Below, one piece after another: positions 17,699 through 25,695 of a stretch of 64,000 nt of DNA. Both the position numbers and the translations under genes were made by a program. The stretch is taken from positions 4,278,001-4,342,000 of the forward strand of contig NZ_CP019985.1 in the NCBI RefSeq assembly GCF_002250115.1, given 5' to 3'. Every line of letters begins with the position of its first letter. Position 1 is the stretch's first letter. Under the pieces are notes generated by a model. It was not told where the DNA came from. It ran no database searches and was given only the letters and a program-made list of their open reading frames with translations. Source of the DNA: Shouchella clausii. Its GTDB lineage: Bacteria > Bacillota > Bacilli > Bacillales > Bacillaceae_D.

Positions 17699-18075
17699 TG
17701 GTTTCCCATCTCCTTTAATGACCGTTCTAAAGAGGCGCTAATTTCTTGATTGGAAAAACCGAGCTTTCTCATAAATGTAATTAATGCTTGCATTTGCGCA
17801 TCAGCCAATGTTTCCTTCAGCTGTTTGATCACGGTTAAATCGGTTGTTACAAAAGTACCTTGACCCCTTTTTGAGAACGTAATTTGTTCACGGTCCATTT
17901 CTAAATACGCCCGTGAAACGGTGTTTGGGTTTACTTGCAATCGTTGTGCCGTTTCCCGGACCGAGGGCAGCTTGTCTCCAGGAGCCAACTCGCCGCTGCA
18001 TATTTGCTGATAATAATATTCGGCAATCTGTGTGTAAATAGCCTTATTCGGATCAAATTGCATGCTGCGGATCAC
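17695..18075 (-). CDS. GntR family regulator, YtrA subfamily
   Basis: This 126-residue repressor has a winged helix typical of GntR (YTQIAEYYYQQICSGELAPGDKLPSVRETAQRLQVNPNTVSRAYLEM) and a short C-terminal tail (about 55 residues), the mark of the YtrA subfamily that controls ABC transporters. The first codon is either GTG 18075, almost touching a GAGGGGGGA site, or ATG 18063. It heads the operon with the next two genes. Its own upstream region shows no clear operator, but a strong palindrome lies before the next ABC operon on the same strand (19924-19949). Confidence 0.92.
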   Translation of the reverse strand: MIRSMQFDPNKAIYTQIAEYYYQQICSGELAPGDKLPSVRETAQRLQVNPNTVSRAYLEMDREQITFSKRGQGTFVTTDLTVIKQLKETLADAQMQALITFMRKLGFSNQEISASLERSLKEMGNQ

Positions 18076-18101
18076 TCCCCCCTCTTTTCTAAATGAATAA
18101 A

Positions 18102-18196
18102 GCCAGGCGAGTTACGCCTGGCACAGACTGTAGCCAAACGCTCGCATCCTTGGCTTCGTTGCTCACCTCGGCTGACAAGCGTTTTCTATCAGTCTG
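18102..18196. repeat. recurrent pre-terminator motif, copy 2, with terminator hairpin
   Basis: A 73-bp imperfect inverted repeat (18124-18196) begins CAGACTGTAGCCAAACGCTC and ends AGCGTTTTCTATCAGTCTG. It abuts a perfect hairpin GCCAGGCG/CGCCTGGC (18102-18122) that reads as an intrinsic terminator on the minus strand (tail CTTTATT). It lies between the permease gene at 18220 and the GntR gene. Related copies occur at 15059, 29505 and 35324. Confidence 0.6.
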
Positions 18197-18219
18197 GCTT
18201 TAAACACCCGACTTTTTTA

Positions 18220-18978
18220 TTAAAGCACATCTCGCTTTTGAAAAACAACATGTGCCACAAGGAGAATCAAGGCAATATGGGCAGCTAAAAAGCCGAGTGA
18301 TGCCCACATGTTTGCAAACGGCTCCGGCATCGTCCCCAATTCATGATAGTTGCTGTAAAAATCAATATGAGACAGGACAATCCACTTCGACCATTCGTAT
18401 CTTACAATGAAAAATTGTACGATCGAGCCGAAAAACATCGGTAAAAATGTAATAATGATCGTCAAAGCGGTGCTTTTTGTTAGAACAGCAATCAATGTTG
18501 CAAGCGCCATATAAAAGACAAGCGTCGGCAATTGGTAAAGGGCGGTCACAGCTGTATCTTTTGTGATTTCCAACACAGTTGTGTCTGATTGGAAAACAAG
18601 AATTGCTGTTACTGTTGTGATAAGAACAAGAAGCCCAAAGGCAAGCCCTGCCAAGAGAAAATTGCCCGCCCATTTGCTTATCAAAATCTTCGTCCGCGAT
18701 GTGGGGCGAATTAACAATTGTTTGACCGTTCCATTTGCATGTTCGCCTGCAATGGCGCCTGCAATGAGAACGACCCCATAAAGCATAATAAAAGTTGGAA
18801 ATAACATGACGCTTATTTCAGAAAAATCTTCAGCAGCAATCGTGATGTCAGTGTTTGCTTGGACGAGAAGAGCGACGCCAAGTGCCCCTACCATGAAGAC
18901 AGCCATTACGATCGAAAAGAGCCACATTTTTCGCCCGTACCACGACTTTAGCCACTCATTATGAATAAGACCGATCAT
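18220..18978 (-). CDS. ABC-2 type permease
   Basis: This 252-residue protein has six membrane segments: IVMAVFMVGALGVALLV, LFPTFIMLYGVVLIAGAIAG and four more. The motif GEHANGTVKQLLIRPTSRTKILISKW is typical of ABC-2 permeases of the BcrB/bacitracin-resistance type. It overlaps the ATPase gene by 4 bases. The pair probably exports or detoxifies an amphipathic compound or peptide; the substrate is unknown. Confidence 0.88.
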   Translation of the reverse strand: MIGLIHNEWLKSWYGRKMWLFSIVMAVFMVGALGVALLVQANTDITIAAEDFSEISVMLFPTFIMLYGVVLIAGAIAGEHANGTVKQLLIRPTSRTKILISKWAGNFLLAGLAFGLLVLITTVTAILVFQSDTTVLEITKDTAVTALYQLPTLVFYMALATLIAVLTKSTALTIIITFLPMFFGSIVQFFIVRYEWSKWIVLSHIDFYSNYHELGTMPEPFANMWASLGFLAAHIALILLVAHVVFQKRDVL

Positions 18979-19907
18979 GACGCATCCTCCTTTTGCCCTT
19001 CCGTTATTGAAAAATAGGCGTCTTCCAAACGATTGCGGTAAGACATACCATAAACATTGACTCCCGCTGCAACGAGGGCATTAACAAGCTTTGGTATTTG
19101 CTCATACGGTTGTTTTTCTAGTTCCAATTTCCCTGCAACTTCCCCTACTTTTCCGAAGCCAGCAAGCACGCTTTTTGCTTGCTCTACAGGCTCTGCTTCA
19201 ATTTGAATATTAAAAGTCGCCGCTTTTTCTTTAACAGCAGTATGCATTGAAATTTGTTCGATGACTTCCCCATGTTTAATGATAATGGCTTTGTCACACA
19301 ACATTTCGATTTCGTTTAGTTGATGGCTCGAGACAAGCAACGTGACGCCGTCTTCTCGTGCGAGCCGTTGCAAATAATGACGCAAATCACGGATTCCCTT
19401 CGGATCAAGTCCGTTTGTCGGCTCATCAAGAATAAGGACGGATGGCTTGTGAAGCAAGGAGACGGCAATGCCAAGCCGTTGCTTCATACCGAGTGAATAA
19501 GATTTGACTTTTTTTCGCATCGCCCCTTCTAGCTCTACAAGCGCGACCACCTCATCAATCCGTTCTTTTGAAACAGGAGTAGCGCTCATCCGTGCAAAGT
19601 GCTCGAGATTTTGTCGTCCTGTTAAGTAGCCGTACAAATCTGGATCTTCGACAATGGCGCCGATATGTGCCAACGCCTCTTCACGGTTTGTACGCACTGA
19701 TTTCCCTTCTATTTCCACATCTCCTGAGTCAGGGGCAATCAAGGAAACAATCATGCGGATTGTGGTAGTCTTCCCTGATCCATTAGGTCCTAAAAAGCCA
19801 TAAATCGCTCCCCGTTCCAATTGGAATGACATGTTTTTTATAATCGGCTTTTTCCCAAGCGATTTGTTGAGCTCTTTTACCTTTAAAGGGTACTCCATTT
19901 TCTCCAC
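18975..19907 (-). CDS. ABC transporter ATP-binding protein, BcrA-like
   Basis: This 310-residue ATPase has Walker A GPNGSGKTTT, signature YSLGMKQRLGIA (characteristic of the BcrA/drug-export group), Walker B VLILDEPTNGLDPKG and switch SSHQLNE. The C-terminal extension of about 90 residues is also typical. An AGGAGTGGAG site precedes ATG 19907. It is coupled to the permease at 18220-18978. A promoter with an overlapping palindrome lies directly upstream, so expression is probably repressor-controlled. Confidence 0.93.
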   Translation of the reverse strand: MEKMEYPLKVKELNKSLGKKPIIKNMSFQLERGAIYGFLGPNGSGKTTTIRMIVSLIAPDSGDVEIEGKSVRTNREEALAHIGAIVEDPDLYGYLTGRQNLEHFARMSATPVSKERIDEVVALVELEGAMRKKVKSYSLGMKQRLGIAVSLLHKPSVLILDEPTNGLDPKGIRDLRHYLQRLAREDGVTLLVSSHQLNEIEMLCDKAIIIKHGEVIEQISMHTAVKEKAATFNIQIEAEPVEQAKSVLAGFGKVGEVAGKLELEKQPYEQIPKLVNALVAAGVNVYGMSYRNRLEDAYFSITEGQKEDAS

Positions 19908-19923
19908 TCCTATCCTTATGTTC

Positions 19924-19967
19924 TAGTGTTCTATTTAAATAGTACACTAATATTAAACTGGTTGCAA
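19924..19967 (-). promoter_or_regulatory. promoter with overlapping YtrA/GntR-like operator
   Basis: On the minus strand TTGCAA (19962-19967), a 17-bp spacer and TACTAT (19939-19944) form the promoter. Bases 19924-19949 form a 26-bp inverted repeat (arms TAGTGTTCTATTT and AAATAGTACACTA) with one mismatch, covering the -10 box. The GTGTACTA-type arms resemble operators of YtrA-family repressors, and a YtrA-like gene lies about 1.9 kb downstream. Confidence 0.65.
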
Positions 19968-20253
19968 GGAAAATAAAAAGCTACTTCTCGGCATGTAACC
20001 ATATACGTTCCCGCAGGTCTTCTTTAAATTTTCGGCTCTGTGAATTTAATACGTTTCCAAAATGCTGTTACAATAAGAACGAACGTTCTCATCCAAAGGA
20101 TTGAAATGAGCAAAGTGTTTCGTTATTTAGGTTTTATTTCATTAACGAAGCAAGATGTTTAGATATAAAACGTAATAAAACAAGAAAATTTATGATTAGC
20201 GGATTCTAGAAGACATTGGATGACGTAGTATAAAAAATAAGGAGTACAAAGCA
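19950..20253. other. AT-rich intergenic region before mepB
   Basis: The segment is noticeably more AT-rich than its surroundings. It contains the ribosome site of mepB (AAGGAG, 20239-20244) and a TATAAA that may be its -10 box (about 20230). The leftmost part belongs to the divergent ABC promoter. No RNA gene or repeat was seen. Confidence 0.45.
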
Positions 20254-20760
20254 GTGAATGAATTTTATCAGGCGTTAACATATGTAAATAAAATGTTTTA
20301 TGAGCCAAATCACTTAATTATAAATGCTATTCAAGAAGAAGCGCAAAACTTAGATTATGGAGCTGGTATATTTCAACTAAATTCAAAATCGGTTAGATTT
20401 AGAGTCGCAAAAATCACACCTAACAAGATAGGACAGTTTGTTGTTTTTTGGGAAAAAGATCAAGCCAATAAAAATCAAGCCTTTTCATGTGAAAAGGCTA
20501 CTGATTTATTGGTTATCAATACTTTTACTAGTGACAATCATTTTGGCCAATTCGTTTTTCCGAAAGAAGTTCTTGTAAAACAAAATATCCTTAAAACACC
20601 CACTACAAAAGGAAAAATGGCTATTAGAGTTTACCCTAGATGGGAACATCCCACTAGCAAACAAGCGCTTGAAACACAAAAATGGCAGTTAGCATACTTT
20701 ATAGAGGTGAACAATACAAATCGTTTTCCAGCACAAGAACTATTAAAGCTGTATTCTTAA
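20254..20760 (+). CDS. mepB: MepB family protein
   Basis: This 168-residue protein resembles MepB (Pfam MepB), first named in Staphylococcus aureus beside the multidrug efflux pump MepA, function unclear. Landmarks are NLDYGAGIFQLNSKSVRFRVAKITPNKIGQFVVFWEKD and FVFPKEVLVKQNIL, then GKMAIRVYPRWE and the C-terminal QKWQLAYFIE. The start is GTG 20254, nine bases after AAGGAG. No mepA or mepR lies nearby. The gene is AT-rich compared with its neighbours, so acquisition by transfer is plausible. Confidence 0.85.
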   Translation: MNEFYQALTYVNKMFYEPNHLIINAIQEEAQNLDYGAGIFQLNSKSVRFRVAKITPNKIGQFVVFWEKDQANKNQAFSCEKATDLLVINTFTSDNHFGQFVFPKEVLVKQNILKTPTTKGKMAIRVYPRWEHPTSKQALETQKWQLAYFIEVNNTNRFPAQELLKLYS

Positions 20761-20871
20761 CTAATTCCTAAGTGGCTAATTAGTAACTAACAGATGCGTT
20801 ATTGAAGAAGAACAATCAAATTTAGAAGAGCCACAGGTTTGATCCTTTTCTGCTACACCTTCAACACTGCA

Positions 20872-21699
20872 CTAGTACATTTCAGTTGATTTTTTATATT
20901 CATAAGGGGTTTTCCCCATGACTTCTTTAAATACTTTTCTAAACGATTTCACGTTAGGGAAGCCGGTCTCATAGGAAATCTCCGTAAGCGATTTGTTCGT
21001 AGTATCGAGCAAATCGATTGCCTTCTCTAGACAAAGGATCTGCTTGTACTCCGTAAATGTCTGCCCTGTATACTCATGAAACATCCGGGACAAATAAGCC
21101 TCAGAATAACCGCATATGCGAGCTGTTTCAGCCAAACTGATGTTTTCGGTATAATGCTCTTTAATAAAGTCTAGGATCGTTTGGATTTTTTGTCGATCGG
21201 CTCTGCTAGTAGCAGGGGAAAGCTCGGTTGTTTGGCCGAAATGGCGCACCAGCCAGTATTTCAACTCAATAATCCGGCTTTGGGCCAGAATATAGTCATA
21301 CGTGCCCGTTGAATAATGGAGGTTGTATATTTCCATAAGCAGCGTTCTTAGATTGGACAGGACCTGCTCATCCAGCTGTTCTTCCAAAGTGTTCAACTGG
21401 ATAAGAACTTGTTCGTTGGCAAAAAAAGATTCCGGAAAATACAGCACAAGTACGCGGTTCTCCGTAAGGCTTTGAGTGGAGTGGGGGACATTGCTGTTTA
21501 TGAACAGCATATCCTTATCCATTAGAGTGGTTACTTTTCCTTCATGCCAGACCCGCAAGCTTCCATTAATGCAGTAAATCAGTTCCATGTTGCTGTGAAA
21601 ATGCATCGGAATGACTCTTTCTGTCGTCCTCGCCTGGAAAATAAAGAGGTTAATCAGCTTTTTACGATCTATTTCGATATGTTCATACATCTTTTTCAT
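20872..21699 (-). CDS. AraC family transcriptional regulator
   Basis: This 275-residue regulator has an N-terminal cupin-like sugar-sensing domain (VIPMHFHSNMELIYCINGSLRVWHEGK) and a C-terminal AraC DNA-binding domain with two helix-turn-helix units (ISLAETARICGYSEAYLSRMFHEYTG and SLTEISYETGFPNVKSFRKVFKEVMG). It lies downstream of the sugar operon 22049-27102 on the same strand, behind a terminator. By position it is the likely activator of that operon, taking the place of the antiterminator or LacI-type control usual for sucrose genes. Confidence 0.92.
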   Translation of the reverse strand: MKKMYEHIEIDRKKLINLFIFQARTTERVIPMHFHSNMELIYCINGSLRVWHEGKVTTLMDKDMLFINSNVPHSTQSLTENRVLVLYFPESFFANEQVLIQLNTLEEQLDEQVLSNLRTLLMEIYNLHYSTGTYDYILAQSRIIELKYWLVRHFGQTTELSPATSRADRQKIQTILDFIKEHYTENISLAETARICGYSEAYLSRMFHEYTGQTFTEYKQILCLEKAIDLLDTTNKSLTEISYETGFPNVKSFRKVFKEVMGKTPYEYKKSTEMY

Positions 21700-22048
21700 T
21701 TTGCCACCCCGTCACCAAACCGTGAACATGAACCTGCTTGTTCCCTTGGAACTAGAACCAGTCCCTTTTACCTATAGTATACCGATAGTAAAATACGCAA
21801 ACAAGCGTCAATCCGTCAAATGCATAAACGCAAAAAAGAAGGCAGCTCCGTCCACGGTGGGACCACTGCCTTCTCTTACCTGCCTGTATATGAGTCAGAA
21901 TACAAGGCAAGCCCTTAATGATGGGTATATTAGAACCGTTCGCTTCTGCCTCATTTATCTTTATACTTCCAGCAGGCCCTAGTTATTTGAAATAATTACC
22001 ATATAGTCACTGAGTATACATCGTGGCGTTGCAATTGAAAGTGATAAG
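21700..22048. other. intergenic region between the AraC gene and the sugar operon
   Basis: It holds the operon terminator (21833-21877), then about 130 bp that must contain the AraC-gene promoter; TATACT near 21775 on the minus strand is a -10 candidate without a clear -35. The segment 21878-22048 shows no feature I can support. Confidence 0.4.
21833..21877 (-). terminator. intrinsic terminator of the sugar operon
   Basis: On the minus strand AGAAGGCAG pairs with CTGCCTTCT around a loop that also has internal pairing, then TTTTTTG. It lies about 170 bases after the GH32 stop. Confidence 0.65.
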
Positions 22049-23431
22049 TCACTCCTCGTCTATACTTTCTCGCAAGCGGTACATGCTTAAGACAGCTTCG
22101 CTGCAGTCTGACTCAAACCGCACGCTACGCTCGTTCGTATCCTCTAGAAAGTACCGCAAAGAGAACACTTCCTCACCGTGATTCACAAATAGCTCTATGC
22201 TGGAGCTTTCAATGAACATGTGCAATTCTGCAAGCGGCTGGCGGAGCACAACTCTACGGTATTCCTTCTCGTTCGTCAACCAGTTCGTTCTCCAGACAGT
22301 CAAACTGTTTTGCTCATAATCATAGTCAATCTGTACGGCGTTTCTAATGATGAGTTGGAAGCTGTCAGGTTGCTTCATAAACCGAATAACGACCTCGGCT
22401 GCCAGGGAAGGCAAGCTCCATTGACCGCTGTTGCTAATTCCTTCGTGCACTTCATGCTCCCTTAATAACTGGAGTTCATGTAACGGTCTCTGATATAGCA
22501 CGCCATCTGCGAGAATGATTTCCCTCGGAAGAGTCAATGCATGAACCCATCCTTCCTCAATTGTCGGGACAGCTTGCTCTGTTTCCTCCGTCATTGCGCT
22601 CATCCACCCGAACATCAAGATTCGATTGTCGACTTTGAACGTTTGCGGGGCATAAAAGTCAAATCCCCGGTCGAGCTCATTGAAGTCAGACAACATGCCA
22701 AGAAATTTTCCGGACTCTGAAATGCGCCCAACAATATAACCTGATTGATTCGGATTTTTATATTTGTCGCCTTCCTCTAGTAAGCCTTGCGGGGAAAAGA
22801 CAAAGACATCATGTTCAGGGAACTGGAGCACATCAGGACATTCCCACATATATCCGAAAGAATGCTCCTGTTCGAGAAACGATCCCTGGCACGACCAACT
22901 GATCAAGTCCTCGGACTTATAGACAAGGGCATCTCCCGTAAGATCTTCTCGCTGGGCCCCTACGATCAGCCACCAGTTGCCTGAATCGTCTTTCCAGACT
23001 TTCGGATCGCGGACATGCCTCGTATAACCAACAGGATGCTCGAATAACGGGCCGAGCTTCTGGAACTGTTGCCCGTCTTCAGAAACAGCAGCGCATTGAT
23101 AACTTGCCCGTGTTCCATCTTTGTTGATGACATTGCCTGTATAGAAGAGATAAAGCTTTCCTTCATGAACAATGCTCCCGCCGGAATAGATGCCGTCCTT
23201 GTCGTACCATTCCGAAGGTTCCAATGCCATCTCTTTCCTGTGCCAGTTCACTAGGTTATCGGAAACGACATGGCCCCAGCTTTTGTTTTTATGTTCGGTG
23301 CCATAGGGATTCCACTGATAAAAAACATGATACTGACCTTGGAAATGGGCAAGCCCGTTTGGGTCATTTAATAGGCCGTGTGTCGGCGTAATATGGTATT
23401 TCAAGTTATAAGCGTCACTTTTACTCATCAT
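22049..23431 (-). CDS. sacA: GH32 glycoside hydrolase, sucrose-6-phosphate hydrolase type
   Basis: This 460-residue intracellular GH32 enzyme has no signal peptide. The nucleophile motif HGLLNDPNGL, the RDP motif (RHVRDPKVW) and the acid/base motif WECPD are all present, followed by the usual beta-sandwich. Members hydrolyse sucrose 6-phosphate or other fructosides delivered by a PTS. The start overlaps the end of the GH3 gene by 11 bases behind GGGGGA, so it is cotranslated in the PTS-GH3-GH32 operon. The symbol follows the closest family; real specificity could be for a larger fructose-containing oligosaccharide. Confidence 0.88.
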   Translation of the reverse strand: MMSKSDAYNLKYHITPTHGLLNDPNGLAHFQGQYHVFYQWNPYGTEHKNKSWGHVVSDNLVNWHRKEMALEPSEWYDKDGIYSGGSIVHEGKLYLFYTGNVINKDGTRASYQCAAVSEDGQQFQKLGPLFEHPVGYTRHVRDPKVWKDDSGNWWLIVGAQREDLTGDALVYKSEDLISWSCQGSFLEQEHSFGYMWECPDVLQFPEHDVFVFSPQGLLEEGDKYKNPNQSGYIVGRISESGKFLGMLSDFNELDRGFDFYAPQTFKVDNRILMFGWMSAMTEETEQAVPTIEEGWVHALTLPREIILADGVLYQRPLHELQLLREHEVHEGISNSGQWSLPSLAAEVVIRFMKQPDSFQLIIRNAVQIDYDYEQNSLTVWRTNWLTNEKEYRRVVLRQPLAELHMFIESSSIELFVNHGEEVFSLRYFLEDTNERSVRFESDCSEAVLSMYRLRESIDEE

Positions 23432-25676
23432 GTTCCCCCGCCCGTAGAGCGAAGGTAAACGTCAGCGGCGTTTCCTGTGAGCTCGTGCCGATATAAACCT
23501 CAAAATCCCCTGGCTCGCTCTCGTACTTCATACTCGTTCCATAAAATTTAAGCATGTCTTCCGAAATCGAAAACTGGACAGTCCCCGTTTCGCCGCTCCG
23601 CAAAAAAATCTGCTTGAAATCGGCCAACATTTTTATTGGTCTGGCTACACTGGCGAATTGGTCGCGGATGTACAGCTGGACCGTTTCCTTCCCATCATAC
23701 TTTCCGGTGTTGGTAACGGATACCTCGATGTCGACTGACTCATCGGCGCTCATTTCCTGGCGGCTGACGGACAGTAGGCTGTAGTCAAACGTTGTGTAGG
23801 ATTTTCCGTACCCGAACGGATATAGCGGTTCATTCGCTTCATCAATATACCGTGAGGCAAAACGGTAAAAACCATTTTCAGGCAAGTCTGGCCTTCCTGT
23901 TTTAAGCTCGTTGTAATAAACCGGAATTTGGCCAACACTGCGGGGAAATGTCATCGCCAGCTTCCCTGACGGATTGGCTGTTCCGTATAGGATATTGGCC
24001 AGCGCTTCCCCGCCCATTGTTCCCGGGTACCAGGCCTGGATGAGGGCATCAGCTTGGGCGGCTACTTCGGTTAAAATTAACGGCCGGCCGCTGTACACAA
24101 TCACAACAAGTTTTTTGTTCAGTTGACTGACTTCGTGGAGCAACTTCAGTTGCGGCTCTGGCAATGTAGGATTCGTGCGCGAACCGCCTTCTCCGCTTTG
24201 GTAGATGCTCTCTCCCAACGCGAGAATCACAACATCTGCTTCGCTAGCCTTACGAATTGCTTCCTGGAGCAAAACATCCTCGTCAACCGTTTCAACAGGC
24301 AGTTTGTCTACATACTTGCCAAGCGCATCCCTTTCCTCATCAGGCAGGAGGTGTGAACCCTTGCATACGGAAATTTGCTCAGGATCCACATGCTTGAGCA
24401 TTCCTGTTTTCAAATTCACCGTATCCCTTTCATCCCCCTTAATCGCCCACATACCGAGGGTGGAAGTTTCCTCTGCGTACGGACCAATTAAAGCGATCTT
24501 TGCCTGTTTCGACAACGGCAGCAGTTCTTGCTCATTCTTTAACAGAACGATGGATTGCTCTGCCAAAGACCGGGCGGCCGTCTTATGTTCGTCTGACAAG
24601 ATGCACGTTGCCGGCAACTGACGGCTGTCCTTTAAACCGCGGAATGGGTCCTCAAACAGTCCTAAGTCGTTCTTCAGCTTTAAGACGCGGTACACAGCGT
24701 CATCGAGAAGCTGCTGCAATTCCTCATTACCGTTTATTACGTTCTCCAACTGATTGGCGTAAACGGCTGTCTTCATATCGATATCAACACCGGCCACCAA
24801 AGCGAGCTTGGCGGCTGCTGCTTCATCTTCCGCATAACCATGCATGATCAGTTCTTCCACAGCTGCATAGTCTGAGATCAGGACTCCGTCAAACTTCATT
24901 TCCTGCCTGAGCAGATCCCGGTTCAGCCATTCGTTGCCTGTGGCGGGAATGCCGTTCAGCGTATTAAAGGCAGTCATGACGAGCTTGACTCCTGCATCGA
25001 TTGCAGCCTGATAGCCAGGCAAATAATATTCCCTAAGCATATGCTCCGACATATCTACGGCGTTATACTCCCGTCCGGCTACAGGTGCGCCATAGGCGGC
25101 AAAGTGTTTGACACAAGCAGCAATTTTGTCGGCAGGAATGCTGCTTTCCCCTTGTCGGCCCTGAATGCCGTGCACCATGCTTTCTGCATACTTCTTGGCC
25201 AACAGCGTGTCCTCACCGGACGACTCCATTACCCGGCCCCAGCGAGGATCTCTGACGATATCGACCATAGGGGAGAATGTTACGTGTACACCTTCCTCAT
25301 AACATTCCCGGGCAGCAATCGATGCCGCGTGCTCAATACACTCAAAGTTCCAGCTGCACGCTTGGGCGAGGGGAATCGGAAAGATCGTCCGATAGCCGTA
25401 GATGATATCCGCCATGAACAGCAATGGGATTTTATGATTCGATTTTTCGAGATAATCGGTTTGCAGCCGAATAATTTTATCAGGATCGGTCACGTTGAGG
25501 ATCGAACCGGTGTTATACACATTATAATTTTGGTGCAGCCCCAGTTTTTTAAGCGGTCCTGTGACAACCGTATCTAGATCTCCTTCAAAAAAATCACCAG
25601 TCAGCTGAACAAGCTGGCCGATTTTCTCTTCAATAGTAAGACTGCCCAATTTCTCAAGCAGCTGTTTATTTTGCAT
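23421..25676 (-). CDS. bglX: GH3 beta-glucosidase
   Basis: This 751-residue GH3 enzyme has the (beta/alpha)8 domain, the sandwich domain and a C-terminal fibronectin-III-like domain. The nucleophile Asp is in GVLISDYAAVEEL, and substrate-binding motifs include MESSGEDTLLAKKYAE, KHFAAYGAP.GREYN and the EGGSRTNP loop. No signal peptide is present, so it acts in the cytoplasm, unlike periplasmic BglX of E. coli. It starts 19 bases after the PTS gene behind AGGGGGGAG. Its position between a sucrose-type PTS permease and a GH32 enzyme suggests a substrate with both beta-glucosyl and fructosyl bonds, an inference only. Confidence 0.9.
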   Translation of the reverse strand: MQNKQLLEKLGSLTIEEKIGQLVQLTGDFFEGDLDTVVTGPLKKLGLHQNYNVYNTGSILNVTDPDKIIRLQTDYLEKSNHKIPLLFMADIIYGYRTIFPIPLAQACSWNFECIEHAASIAARECYEEGVHVTFSPMVDIVRDPRWGRVMESSGEDTLLAKKYAESMVHGIQGRQGESSIPADKIAACVKHFAAYGAPVAGREYNAVDMSEHMLREYYLPGYQAAIDAGVKLVMTAFNTLNGIPATGNEWLNRDLLRQEMKFDGVLISDYAAVEELIMHGYAEDEAAAAKLALVAGVDIDMKTAVYANQLENVINGNEELQQLLDDAVYRVLKLKNDLGLFEDPFRGLKDSRQLPATCILSDEHKTAARSLAEQSIVLLKNEQELLPLSKQAKIALIGPYAEETSTLGMWAIKGDERDTVNLKTGMLKHVDPEQISVCKGSHLLPDEERDALGKYVDKLPVETVDEDVLLQEAIRKASEADVVILALGESIYQSGEGGSRTNPTLPEPQLKLLHEVSQLNKKLVVIVYSGRPLILTEVAAQADALIQAWYPGTMGGEALANILYGTANPSGKLAMTFPRSVGQIPVYYNELKTGRPDLPENGFYRFASRYIDEANEPLYPFGYGKSYTTFDYSLLSVSRQEMSADESVDIEVSVTNTGKYDGKETVQLYIRDQFASVARPIKMLADFKQIFLRSGETGTVQFSISEDMLKFYGTSMKYESEPGDFEVYIGTSSQETPLTFTFALRAGEHDE

Positions 25677-25695
25677 GGTTCTCCCCCTAATTTGT

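Noticed and set aside
25041-25577. Antisense ORF (178 codons) inside the GH3 gene
   Set aside because: The sense strand encodes conserved catalytic motifs; this is a frame shadow in GC-richer coding DNA.
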